Both the position numbers and the translations under genes were made by a program. Shown piece by piece: positions 43,978 to 53,159 of a stretch of DNA of 64,000 nucleotides. How positions within the stretch are numbered: position 1 is the first letter of the stretch; each line of letters opens with the position of its first letter. The stretch is from positions 124,001 to 188,000 of the forward strand of contig NZ_JAPCIO010000006.1 in NCBI RefSeq assembly GCF_025909975.1. The letters are read 5' to 3'. This stretch comes from Flavobacterium lacisediminis (GTDB lineage Bacteria; Bacteroidota; Bacteroidia; Flavobacteriales; Flavobacteriaceae). Below the pieces are notes generated by a model. It was given only the letters and a program-made list of their open reading frames with translations, did not search any database and was not told the DNA's origin.

Positions 43978-45966
43978 TTACTTAACAATAATCTTTTTGG
44001 TAATATACTCGTTACCATTAGTAACTTTTACTAAATACATGCCGGCATTCAAATTTAAATTAAGTTGAATTTCACTCTCAAAATCCTGACTTTGCACTAA
44101 TTGTCCTGTAATCGTATAAATATCAACTTTTGAAGCACCTTCTAAACCTGAAACAATCAAGTATTCCGAAGCTGGATTTGGATAAACCGCTACTCTATTT
44201 TCAATAGGATTTTGGTTTGACAATGTAGAAGACCATGGTTGTCCAAAATTTGCTCCAAAAATGTAATCCGCTAAGTTTGGATGGTCTATGAACGGATTAC
44301 GATTCATTTGCCAAGTGTAAATATAATTATTACGATTCTTTTCAAAGTCATCTCTTGGGTCAGTTGTATTCCAAGTTAATAATGTTGCTAAATCTCCAAT
44401 ACTATAAGATGGATTTCCGCTACTTAATTCTACTGGATCACCATTAACAACATTCAAAGCATCAAAACGAACTGCCATGTAAAATAGAGCTCTAGCTACA
44501 TCTCCACGCCAAGAACCTTGAGTTCCCGATGGTCCTGCATAAACAGTTGAAGTGTTTACTGGACCATAATTTTTATTATTTCTAGACGAGTTTTCCTGAC
44601 CACTAACAGCTCTAATATGATGAGCGTCTGAAACACCATCAACTGTAATAAAAGCACTTGTCGTGGTCCAAAAATTAATTCCATCAGCTGTATCGCCATT
44701 AGCTACTTCAAAACCACCTCTTGATTGACAAAAAATATGTTCTCTATTCCATTTCCCTACAATACTACTTGTATTTTGTTGATCTAACTTAGCAAATGGA
44801 ACTTCAGTATAAATACACCAAACTTGATTATTATTTAATGGATTTCTATCAGAAGTTCGTAAAATTTCCCATATATCTGCATAACTATGTAATCTTACCA
44901 CTGCTGGATTTGCAATTATATTTTGAACGGCTTGTTTTAAAGCACTACCCGATAATCCTTCTAATGAATCATAATATCCTGCTGGAATAGTTGATGTTAC
45001 AACATTATATGTAGGATTTAAAGGGGTCCCCCATGGGTCTGTTGCAAAATTAGCATCATTTACCCTAAGCACCATATTGTTGTTATAAGAAACATAACCA
45101 ACTGGTAAAGGTTGGAAAACAAATTTCATTTCTTCATCACCTTCATCAAATCCATCATTAGAAAGAATAATACCATTTTGTGTAGATGTTTGCCCAACTG
45201 GAATCATTACAGTAAGTCCTCCTGAGAAATCTAAATTTGTAAAGTTTCCATTAGCTAATGTAAAATTCATAATTAAATTTTCATTCTGAACAGGTTGACT
45301 TGTAGTGAAAGTAATATTAAAACTATCTCCTTCATTAAAACTTGCTTGAGGGAAAGAAACTGTTATGTAATTAATTGGAATTCCAGAGCCATCATTATTA
45401 ACACCTGGTGTTGGTGATTTTACTTCAAAAGTTCCGTCATTTTTTCTTTGAATAGAATTTACATCGTTCTCTACATAAAATCTAGAAATACCGAGTTGTC
45501 CCATCAAATATGTAGGCTGTGTAGTGTTATTTGAGTGAGCAAATGCATCAACTAAATTTGGAACATCAAAAGTTGCTGAATCAACAGGAAAATCAACATC
45601 ATTTCCTCTGTAAATTGAAGCTACACAAGAAGAATTTTGAATTCCGTTTAGGGGTATAATAAAAAAAGGGGTTGGTGTAACTTGAGAATTTCCAAAATGA
45701 ATTATCCCATTAATATCAGTTGTTAATCCATCTAAATCAATTGTTCTATAAATTGTGTTGGTAGAAGCTCTGTAAAAAACCAAAACATATCCATCTAATG
45801 AAAAATTTGGTAACGCAATTCCATTCGAATCAAAAGATTTTAATTCAATAAATTCTTTAACATCTGCACCCGGTGTATCCGCATCAATTTCATTAATAAC
45901 AACGGTTTGAGAATAAGAAAACATTCCTAATAAAAGGAATAATAATGTAAGTAATTTTTGGGGCAT
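43978..45966 (-). CDS. Secreted endonuclease I family protein with lamin-tail domain and T9SS sorting domain
   Basis: 662 residues. Signal peptide (LLFLLLGMFSYSQ), then a lamin-tail-like domain (VVINEIDADTPGADVKEFIELKS), a Calx-beta-like segment (about 200-300: FNEGDSFNITF, DEGDEEMKF), and an endonuclease I (EndA/NucM) domain (about 320-570) with WNREHIFCQSRG and SDAHHIRAV, the HNH-like beta-beta-alpha metal motif. The last 75 residues (VAVYPNPASEYLIV ... GMYLVKVTNGNEYITKKIIVK) are a type A T9SS C-terminal sorting domain. It is predicted to be exported by the type IX system as an extracellular nuclease. ATG 45966 is preferred over the upstream opening at 46026. Confidence 0.9.
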   Translation of the reverse strand: MPQKLLTLLFLLLGMFSYSQTVVINEIDADTPGADVKEFIELKSFDSNGIALPNFSLDGYVLVFYRASTNTIYRTIDLDGLTTDINGIIHFGNSQVTPTPFFIIPLNGIQNSSCVASIYRGNDVDFPVDSATFDVPNLVDAFAHSNNTTQPTYLMGQLGISRFYVENDVNSIQRKNDGTFEVKSPTPGVNNDGSGIPINYITVSFPQASFNEGDSFNITFTTSQPVQNENLIMNFTLANGNFTNLDFSGGLTVMIPVGQTSTQNGIILSNDGFDEGDEEMKFVFQPLPVGYVSYNNNMVLRVNDANFATDPWGTPLNPTYNVVTSTIPAGYYDSLEGLSGSALKQAVQNIIANPAVVRLHSYADIWEILRTSDRNPLNNNQVWCIYTEVPFAKLDQQNTSSIVGKWNREHIFCQSRGGFEVANGDTADGINFWTTTSAFITVDGVSDAHHIRAVSGQENSSRNNKNYGPVNTSTVYAGPSGTQGSWRGDVARALFYMAVRFDALNVVNGDPVELSSGNPSYSIGDLATLLTWNTTDPRDDFEKNRNNYIYTWQMNRNPFIDHPNLADYIFGANFGQPWSSTLSNQNPIENRVAVYPNPASEYLIVSGLEGASKVDIYTITGQLVQSQDFESEIQLNLNLNAGMYLVKVTNGNEYITKKIIVK

Positions 45967-45981
45967 AAAAACTAATTTTAT

Positions 45982-45989
45982 CAAAAATA
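45982..45989 (-). promoter_or_regulatory. -7 promoter element TATTTTTG
   Basis: Exact TAnnTTTG match on the minus strand, 15 bp before ATG 45966 of the endonuclease gene; it supports that start. Confidence 0.5.
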
Positions 45990-46142
45990 CGAATATTAAA
46001 GTGAAATTACATTTATTTTTTAACAATACTAATTAATTTTAAGTGTTTTTTAAGGCAATTGTACGAGTATTTTTATATTTTGCAGTCTTTAAGCAACTAT
46101 TTGATTTATTTGTCATCTAACTATAAAACGGATTAATTCATT

Positions 46143-48962
46143 TTGAAATTTATAACTAAAATAATATTTCTCTTGTTTCCAATTCTGGTTATCTCTCAAC
46201 ATTCTTCTAGAATGACAGTTAGAGTTAACACAGAAGAAAAAACGTTGTTGATTAATCAGATTTTAACCTATAACAATACCAGTAATGATACTTTAAAACA
46301 TATCATTTTAAACGATTGGAACAATGCTTTTTCTTCAAAATCATCTGCTCTAGCAAAAAAATATTCTGATGAATTCGTGAGAGCCTTTCATTTAGCAACA
46401 GAAAAAGAAAGAGGCTACACAGAAATTAAAACTATAGTAGACCACAATTTTCAAGCAATAGATTGGAACCGACCAAAAGGAAAAGTAGATTTAATAAAAT
46501 TAGAACTGAACCAACCTATTTTACCATGTTCAAAACAAACCTTTACTCTTGTTTATTCGATAAAAATTCCAGATTCAAAATTCACTAAATATGGTTATGA
46601 TAATGATGGTCGAATTACATTGAAAAATTGGTATTTAAATCCTTCTCGATTTGAGCATAAACAATTTATACAATACAGTAACGAAAATTTAGATGACATA
46701 CCCAATGCTTTTTCTGATTTTGAAATTGAATTTGAATTACCTACAGATTATAATTTATCTAGTAATCTGGCTGAAATCAATTCATTTGAATTAATAAAAA
46801 CTAAAAAAGTTGTACTTAACGCAAAAAACAAAACGGAAGCAGTCATTACAATACAACCTACAAACAGCTACCAAATCTATAAAAATGAAATTATTGAAGT
46901 AAGTTGTGGCATTGAAGACAATAAAGTAAAAGATATTGATAAAGCTATAATATTTGACAAAGTAAGCCGATTTACAGCTTCAAAATTAGGATTACCACTA
47001 ACTTCAAAAATCTTAATTTCTCAGGAAGACTATGCACGCCAACCTTTTTATGGATTAAATCAATTACCTAGTTTTTTAAGTCCATTTTCTAATGAATTGA
47101 TGTTTGAATTAAAATTTTTAAAAACCTATTTAAACAATTATTTAAAAGAGAATCTAAATCTAAATCAAAGACGTGATTATTGGATTTATGACGGAATACA
47201 AATGTTTCTTTTGATGCAATATGCAGATGAATATTTTCCTGAATTAAAAATGACAGGAAACGTTGCTCATTTAAAAATTTTAAAATCTTATCATTTTATT
47301 AATTTAGATTTCAACCAACAATACAACTATTTGTATATGTTGATGGCACGTAAAAATTTAGACCAACCGCTTAATGAACCTAAAAATCGCTTGATAAAAT
47401 TCAATGAACAAATTGCTAGTAAATACAGAGCTGGATTGAGTTTGAAATATTTAGACAGCTATTTAGGAAACGATATTGTTCACAGCTCTATTAAAGAATA
47501 TATTCAAGAAAATCAATATTTTGGAACCAATTCCCGTCAGTTTGAGACTGTTTTAATAAAAAATAGCTCAAAAGATATTAATTGGTTTTTTAGAACCGTA
47601 ATTGAAAAACGCGATTTAATCGATTATAAATTTGGAAAAGTTACTAAAACCGAAGATTCTATTTCTGTAAACATCATCAATAAAACGAATACAAATGTCC
47701 CGATTTCATTATACCAATTAAAGGATAATAAAGTGATTAATAAAATGTGGTTGACAGAAATTAAAACCGATTCCACCATTGTAATTCCTAGATTAGAGGC
47801 TGATAAAATCACACTGAATTATAACAATGAAGTTCCTGAATACAACTTAAGAAATAATTGGAAATCATTAAAAGGTTTTTTCTTTAACAATCGCCCTCTT
47901 AAATTTATCTTTTTTAAAGATTTAGAAGAACCTTATTACAATCAAATCTTCTATGTTCCAGAAGTAGAATTTAATATTTATGACGGAATTGCTTTGGGAA
48001 TGCGAATCAATAATAAATCTATTTTAAATAAACCATTTACATTTAGCATAACTCCAATGTATTCAAGCAATACAGGTTCAATTGTTGGTAAATTATCAGC
48101 CATTGTAGATGACAATATTCGCGAAAATGGCAAGTTATACAATATTAGATACATGATTGCTGGAAGCCGTTTTCATTACACAAAAGATGCATTTTACACT
48201 AATTTTATCCCTATTATTCAATTTAGATTTAGAGATGAAAATTTTAGAGTTAATAAAAATGAATTTATTCAACTAAGACAAGTTTATGTAAACAGAGATA
48301 AATCGCCATTAGTAACCGATACGAATACTCAAAACTACAATATTTTCAATGCTAAATATGGAAATTATCAATCGGAAGGAACGAAACATTTTTCTTTACT
48401 AAACGATTTACAAATTGCCAGTTCATTTGGAAAAGTTTCAACAGAAATTCATTACCGAAAATTGTTTGAAAACAATCGTCAAATAAGTTTTAGATTTTTC
48501 GCAGGAGCATTTATGTACAAAAGTACAAATTCCGACTTTTTTAGCTTTGGATTAGACAGACCTAACGATTATATGTTTGACTATAACTTATTAGGAAGAA
48601 GCGAAACTACCGGAATTTTTAGTCAACAATATGTGTATGCAGAAGGTGGATTTAAATCTAAATTTGACACTCGATTTGCTAACCAATGGATGACCACGAT
48701 TAACGGAACTTTCAATATTTGGAATTGGATTCAAATTTATGGAGATGCAGGAATGCTAAAAAATAAATATGATAGCGCAAAATTTGTATATGATTCTGGT
48801 TTCCACTTTAATTTAGTTCCCGATTATTTCGAACTTTTCTTACCTGTTTACTCTTCAAATGGTTTTGAACTTAATTCAAGAAATTATGGTGAAAAAATCC
48901 GTTTTGTAGTTACCTTAAGTCCAAAAATATTAGTTTCTCTATTTACCAGAAAATGGTTTTAA
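46143..48962 (+). CDS. M1-aminopeptidase-like protein without zinc motif, with C-terminal barrel-like region
   Basis: 939 residues with a signal peptide (IIFLLFPILVISQ). Residues about 20-480 follow the layout of M1 gluzincin peptidases: an N-terminal beta domain (LILNDWNNAFSSKSSALAKKY) and a thermolysin-like region. There is no HExxH anywhere: where HELAHQWFG is expected the sequence reads FELKFLKTYL (321-330), and the second-helix region is YWIYDGIQMFLL (346-357). It is therefore probably not a zinc peptidase. Residues about 590-939 are rich in alternating strands and end in an aromatic (KWF), like an outer membrane barrel. The start is TTG at 46143: the frame has a stop at 46134-46136 and no ATG. 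Function unknown. Confidence 0.8.
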   Translation: MKFITKIIFLLFPILVISQHSSRMTVRVNTEEKTLLINQILTYNNTSNDTLKHIILNDWNNAFSSKSSALAKKYSDEFVRAFHLATEKERGYTEIKTIVDHNFQAIDWNRPKGKVDLIKLELNQPILPCSKQTFTLVYSIKIPDSKFTKYGYDNDGRITLKNWYLNPSRFEHKQFIQYSNENLDDIPNAFSDFEIEFELPTDYNLSSNLAEINSFELIKTKKVVLNAKNKTEAVITIQPTNSYQIYKNEIIEVSCGIEDNKVKDIDKAIIFDKVSRFTASKLGLPLTSKILISQEDYARQPFYGLNQLPSFLSPFSNELMFELKFLKTYLNNYLKENLNLNQRRDYWIYDGIQMFLLMQYADEYFPELKMTGNVAHLKILKSYHFINLDFNQQYNYLYMLMARKNLDQPLNEPKNRLIKFNEQIASKYRAGLSLKYLDSYLGNDIVHSSIKEYIQENQYFGTNSRQFETVLIKNSSKDINWFFRTVIEKRDLIDYKFGKVTKTEDSISVNIINKTNTNVPISLYQLKDNKVINKMWLTEIKTDSTIVIPRLEADKITLNYNNEVPEYNLRNNWKSLKGFFFNNRPLKFIFFKDLEEPYYNQIFYVPEVEFNIYDGIALGMRINNKSILNKPFTFSITPMYSSNTGSIVGKLSAIVDDNIRENGKLYNIRYMIAGSRFHYTKDAFYTNFIPIIQFRFRDENFRVNKNEFIQLRQVYVNRDKSPLVTDTNTQNYNIFNAKYGNYQSEGTKHFSLLNDLQIASSFGKVSTEIHYRKLFENNRQISFRFFAGAFMYKSTNSDFFSFGLDRPNDYMFDYNLLGRSETTGIFSQQYVYAEGGFKSKFDTRFANQWMTTINGTFNIWNWIQIYGDAGMLKNKYDSAKFVYDSGFHFNLVPDYFELFLPVYSSNGFELNSRNYGEKIRFVVTLSPKILVSLFTRKWF

Positions 48963-49086
48963 TAGCTTTTTATCTATTTTTTTAACAATTCAACAATAAA
49001 AAATCATTTTTTAATAGATTCATTGCGTTTTTCAAATTAAAACTATTGATAATTTAATAATAATTAAAAAAATATTGTCCCCCCTA

Positions 49087-49116
49087 TTGTTTTATAATTG
49101 GTTTTAATTAAATTTG
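49087..49116 (+). promoter_or_regulatory. Promoter TTG-N19-TAAATTTG of the E1 dehydrogenase gene
   Basis: TTG at 49087-49089 and TAAATTTG at 49109-49116, separated by 19 bp: the best full match to the Bacteroidota promoter consensus in the window. It supports the ATG at 49146, 29 bp downstream. Confidence 0.65.
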
Positions 49117-49145
49117 TTGAATTATCAATTTCGTACAAACGGCTT

Positions 49146-51548
49146 ATGAAAACAGCAACAACATCGGAAGTAGTTTCTTTTGAAGATTTCAAAAAAGAAG
49201 TGATTAACGATTATAAAATCGCCCGAATCAGTAGAGAATGTAGTCTTCTTGGTAGAAAAGAAGTGCTTACAGGTAAAGCAAAATTCGGAATTTTTGGCGA
49301 TGGTAAAGAGGTGCCTCAATTGGCATTAGCGAAAGCATTCCAAAACGGAGATTTCCGTTCTGGATACTATCGTGACCAAACCTTTATGATGGCAATTGGT
49401 GCTATGAATATCGAGCAATTCTTCGCTGGTTTATATGGTCATACTGATATTAATTTTGATCCAATGAGTGCTGGTCGTCAAATGGGCGGTCACTTTGCAA
49501 CACATTCATTAGACGAAAACGGAAATTGGAAAAACTTAACCCAACAAAAAAATTCGAGTTCTGATATCTCTCCTACTGCTGGGCAAATGCCTCGTTTATT
49601 AGGATTGGCTCAGGCTTCAAAAATATACAGAAATGTTTCTGGAATCAACCAAACCAACTTCTCCGAAAACGGAAACGAAGTAGCTTGGGGAACCATCGGA
49701 AATGCTTCAACTTCTGAAGGTTTATTCTTCGAAACTATCAACGCTGCTGGTGTTTTACAAGTACCAATGGTAATGAGCGTTTGGGATGACGAATACGGAA
49801 TTTCAGTTCACGCACGTCATCAAACAACAAAAGAAAACATCTCAGAAATCTTAAAAGGTTTCCAACGTGATGAAGAAAATAACGGTTACGAAATTTTACG
49901 CGTTAAAGGTTGGGATTACCCTGCTTTAGTAGAAACGTACCAAAAAGCATCGCAAATTGCACGCGAAGAACACGTTCCAGTTTTAGTTCACGTAAGCGAA
50001 TTAACGCAACCGCAAGGTCACTCAACTTCTGGAAGTCATGAGCGTTACAAAAATGCAGAACGTTTGGCTTGGGAAGCAGAATTTGACTGTGTAGCTAAAA
50101 TGAAAACTTGGTTAATCGATAACAATATCGCTACTTCTGAAGAATTAGATGAGATTGACAACCAAGCAAAAAAAGACGTTTTAGAAGGTAAAAAAGCAGC
50201 TTGGACTAACTTTACTGCACCAACAAAAGCGGAACAACAAGAATTAGTTGGTTTATTAAATACAATCGCTTCACAAAGTGAAAACAAAGTATTTATCGAG
50301 AAAATTGCTAACGATGTTGCGTCAATAAAAGAACCAATTCGTAAAGATATTTTAGTGGCAGCTCGTAAAGTGTTGCGCATGATTATCAAAGAAAATACAC
50401 TTGCTACTTTAGCTACTTGGATTGAAAATTATACGGAGAAAATCCAACCAAAATTCAGTTCGCACTTATTTTCTCAATCGGATAAAACCGTTTTAAAATC
50501 AAAAGAAGTAGCTCCAACCTATGATGCAACTGCTGAAGACGTAGATGCGCGTTTGGTGTTAAGAGATAACTTTGATGCTATCTTCTCAAAATATCCAGAA
50601 ACCTTGATTTTTGGTGAAGATTCAGGAAACATTGGTGACGTAAACCAAGGTTTGGAAGGCATGCAAGAAAAATACGGAGAATTACGCGTTGCCGATGTGG
50701 GAATTCGTGAAGCTACTATTTTAGGTCAAGGAATCGGTATGGCAATGAGAGGATTGCGTCCAATTGCTGAAATTCAATATTTAGATTATTTGTTGTACGC
50801 TATTCAAATCATGAGTGATGATTTAGCTACATTACAATACAGAACAGCGGGACGTCAAAAAGCACCGTTAATCATCAGAACTCGTGGTCACCGTTTAGAA
50901 GGCGTTTGGCATTCAGGTTCTCCAATGGGAATGATTATTAATGCAATCAGAGGAATTCACGTTTTAGTTCCAAGAAACATGACCAAAGCAGCTGGTTTTT
51001 ACAACACCTTATTAGAAACTGACGAACCTGCATTAGTTGTAGAATGTTTGAACGGTTACCGTTTGAAAGAAAAAATGCCAACGAATTTAGGTGAATTCAA
51101 AACACCTATTGGAGTAGTTGAGACTATCAAAACAGGAACTGATATTACGTTAGTTTCTTACGGTTCAACATTACGTTTGGTAGAACAAGCAGCAAACGAA
51201 TTAGAATCGGTTGGAATTAGCGCTGAAATTATTGATATTCAATCGTTATTGCCTTTTGATATTAATCATGATATTGTGAAATCGGTAGCAAAAACGAATC
51301 GTTTATTAGTAATTGACGAAGACGTTCCTGGTGGAGCAAGTGCATACATTTTACAAGAAATTGTTGAGAACCAAAAAGCCTACCAACATTTAGATAGCGC
51401 ACCGCAAACATTGGCTTCAAAAGCACACCGTCCTGCTTATGGAACCGATGGAGATTACTTCTCAAAACCTTCAACAGAAGACATTTTTGAGAGAGTGTAT
51501 GCGATTATGAATGAGGCAAATCCAACAAAATATCCAAATTTGTATTAA
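49146..51548 (+). CDS. 2-oxoacid dehydrogenase E1, fused alpha and beta subunits
   Basis: 800 residues. Residues about 15-330 are the TPP-binding E1 alpha subunit and about 480-800 the E1 beta subunit (LIFGEDSGNIGDVNQG, GMAMRGLRPIAEIQYLDYLLYA, VPRNMTKAAGFYNTLL), fused into one chain as is common in Bacteroidota. The complex decarboxylates branched-chain or related 2-oxoacids with E2 and E3; lpdA at 17 kb could provide E3. The TPP/Mg motif, normally GD/EG...N, reads GNASTSEG (N186) with VWDDEYGIS (D214, D215) about 28 residues later. The substrate is not certain from sequence. ATG 49146 follows a good promoter. Confidence 0.92.
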   Translation: MKTATTSEVVSFEDFKKEVINDYKIARISRECSLLGRKEVLTGKAKFGIFGDGKEVPQLALAKAFQNGDFRSGYYRDQTFMMAIGAMNIEQFFAGLYGHTDINFDPMSAGRQMGGHFATHSLDENGNWKNLTQQKNSSSDISPTAGQMPRLLGLAQASKIYRNVSGINQTNFSENGNEVAWGTIGNASTSEGLFFETINAAGVLQVPMVMSVWDDEYGISVHARHQTTKENISEILKGFQRDEENNGYEILRVKGWDYPALVETYQKASQIAREEHVPVLVHVSELTQPQGHSTSGSHERYKNAERLAWEAEFDCVAKMKTWLIDNNIATSEELDEIDNQAKKDVLEGKKAAWTNFTAPTKAEQQELVGLLNTIASQSENKVFIEKIANDVASIKEPIRKDILVAARKVLRMIIKENTLATLATWIENYTEKIQPKFSSHLFSQSDKTVLKSKEVAPTYDATAEDVDARLVLRDNFDAIFSKYPETLIFGEDSGNIGDVNQGLEGMQEKYGELRVADVGIREATILGQGIGMAMRGLRPIAEIQYLDYLLYAIQIMSDDLATLQYRTAGRQKAPLIIRTRGHRLEGVWHSGSPMGMIINAIRGIHVLVPRNMTKAAGFYNTLLETDEPALVVECLNGYRLKEKMPTNLGEFKTPIGVVETIKTGTDITLVSYGSTLRLVEQAANELESVGISAEIIDIQSLLPFDINHDIVKSVAKTNRLLVIDEDVPGGASAYILQEIVENQKAYQHLDSAPQTLASKAHRPAYGTDGDYFSKPSTEDIFERVYAIMNEANPTKYPNLY

Positions 51549-51552
51549 AAAA

Positions 51553-51585
51553 TTTGTTTATTCGAAAATTAATTAGAAATATTTG
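51553..51585 (+). promoter_or_regulatory. Putative trp operon promoter
   Basis: TTTG at 51553-51556 and AATATTTG at 51578-51585 (one mismatch to TAnnTTTG) are 21 bp apart; transcription would start near 51592, about 12 bases before the leader ATG. Confidence 0.5.
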
Positions 51586-51603
51586 CAACATACAATTAAG
51601 AAA

Positions 51604-51660
51604 ATGATTTCAATTTTAAACAATACTTGGTGGTGGTCTAACTTACGTCGAACTTCGTGA
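51604..51660 (+). CDS. trpL: trp operon leader peptide (18 aa, three consecutive Trp)
   Basis: ATG at 51604 to TGA at 51658-51660 encodes MISILNNTWWWSNLRRTS. Three successive Trp codons (51628-51636) in an 18-residue peptide, 94 bp upstream of trpE and 40 bp before a strong terminator, fit a translated attenuation leader. Starvation for tryptophan would stall the ribosome at the Trp codons. A short hairpin (CTTACG/CGTGAG, about 51640-51660) overlaps the region just downstream of the Trp codons; the competing antiterminator is not evident by eye. Confidence 0.8.
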   Translation: MISILNNTWWWSNLRRTS

Positions 51661-51700
51661 GCGAAACCTGCTATAGTATAATTTAAAACCAAATACATAG

Positions 51701-51733
51701 AAAAGGCTTGTCAATCACGACAAGCCTTTTTTT
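51701..51733 (+). terminator. trp attenuator terminator
   Basis: AAGGCTTGTC (51703-51712) pairs perfectly with GACAAGCCTT (51719-51728), loop AATCAC, followed by seven T (51727-51733). It lies between the leader peptide and trpE, so it controls read-through into the operon. As the first terminator after the E1 gene it may also end that transcript. Confidence 0.88.
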
Positions 51734-51754
51734 ATTGCCAAAAATTAAACAAAT

Positions 51755-53155
51755 ATGAAAAAATACAAGTTACATACCAATTACAAACAAATTCTAGCCG
51801 ACACCATTACGCCTGTGAGTGTTTATTTGAAAATTCGCGATAAATTTCCAAATAGCATCTTGCTAGAAAGTTCTGATTATCATGCGAATGACAACAGTTT
51901 TTCATACATCTGTTTCAATCCGATAGCTTCTATTAAGGTAGAAAATCAAAAAATTGAAACGAATTTCCCTGATGGATTTTCAGAGATTATTCCAATTGAT
52001 TCTGGTGTTAACGTGGCTAAAGAAATCGAAAATTTCTCTAATCAATTTCAAACAGAAAAGTCAGATTTTAAATTCATCACGCAAGGATTATTTGGCTATT
52101 TAGCTTATGATGCGATTCAATATTTTGAAAAAGTTTCGATTGCAAAAAAATCAATAGAAAACGAAATTCCCGAAATCTTTTACGCTGTTTATCAAAACAT
52201 TATTGCTATTAATCATTTCAAAAACGAAGCGTATTTATTTTGTCATAGTTTTGATGGAAGCAATAATATCGCTGAAATTGAACAATTATTACAATCGAAA
52301 AACTTTGCTTCCTTTTCGTTTCAAAAATCAGGAAACGGAACTTCAAACTTAACCGATGATGAATTCAAAAACTACGTTTCGTTAGCCAAAAAACATTGCT
52401 TACGTGGTGATGTTTTTCAATTGGTGTTATCTCGAAGATTTTCACAAGATTTCAAAGGCGATGAATTCAATGTGTATCGTGCTTTACGAAGTATAAATCC
52501 TTCACCGTATTTGTTCTTTTTCGATTATGGAAATTTCAAAATATTCGGTTCATCGCCCGAAGCGCAATTGGTAATCAAAAATAATTTCGCCGAAATTCAT
52601 CCTATCGCAGGAACATTCAAACGTACCGGAAACGACGAACAAGATGCCGAATTAGCTAAAAAATTAGGCGAAGATTCTAAAGAAAACAGCGAACATGTCA
52701 TGTTGGTCGATTTAGCAAGAAACGATTTAAGCCGAAGTTGTAACGAAGTAAAAGTAGATAAATACAAGGAAGTCCAATTTTTCTCTCACGTGATTCATTT
52801 GGTGTCAAAAGTATCAGGAAAATTAAAAGAAAATCATACTTTTATGGAGTTGGTAGCCAAAACATTCCCAGCCGGAACATTAACCGGAGCACCAAAAATA
52901 AAAGCCATGCAATTAATAGAAAACATTGAGAAAACCAACAGAAGTTTCTATGGTGGTGCTATCGGAGTTTTAGATTTTGAAGGCAACTTTAATCACGCTA
53001 TTATGATTCGTTCTTTTTTGAGTAAAAATCACACCTTACACTTTCAAGCTGGAGCCGGAATTGTAGAAAGTTCATCAGAAGAAAACGAAATGCAAGAAGT
53101 ATACAACAAATTGGGCGCTTTGCAAAAAGCTTTAGATTTAGCAGAAAACATATAA
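51755..53155 (+). CDS. trpE: Anthranilate synthase component I
   Basis: 466 residues of the chorismate-utilising fold. It forms anthranilate from chorismate with ammonia supplied by TrpG. C-terminal catalytic motifs are RGDVFQLVLSRRF, SPSPYLF-like NPSPYLFFFDYG, PIAGTFKRTG, MLVDLARNDL, FPAGTLTGAPKIKAMQLI and QAGAGIVESSSEENE. The position in an EGDCFBA operon identifies it as TrpE rather than PabB. Feedback inhibition by Trp is expected; the N-terminal LLESSDYH resembles the LLES element used for Trp binding in the family. It lies directly downstream of the attenuator. Confidence 0.95.
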   Translation: MKKYKLHTNYKQILADTITPVSVYLKIRDKFPNSILLESSDYHANDNSFSYICFNPIASIKVENQKIETNFPDGFSEIIPIDSGVNVAKEIENFSNQFQTEKSDFKFITQGLFGYLAYDAIQYFEKVSIAKKSIENEIPEIFYAVYQNIIAINHFKNEAYLFCHSFDGSNNIAEIEQLLQSKNFASFSFQKSGNGTSNLTDDEFKNYVSLAKKHCLRGDVFQLVLSRRFSQDFKGDEFNVYRALRSINPSPYLFFFDYGNFKIFGSSPEAQLVIKNNFAEIHPIAGTFKRTGNDEQDAELAKKLGEDSKENSEHVMLVDLARNDLSRSCNEVKVDKYKEVQFFSHVIHLVSKVSGKLKENHTFMELVAKTFPAGTLTGAPKIKAMQLIENIEKTNRSFYGGAIGVLDFEGNFNHAIMIRSFLSKNHTLHFQAGAGIVESSSEENEMQEVYNKLGALQKALDLAENI

Positions 53156-53159
53156 AAAG

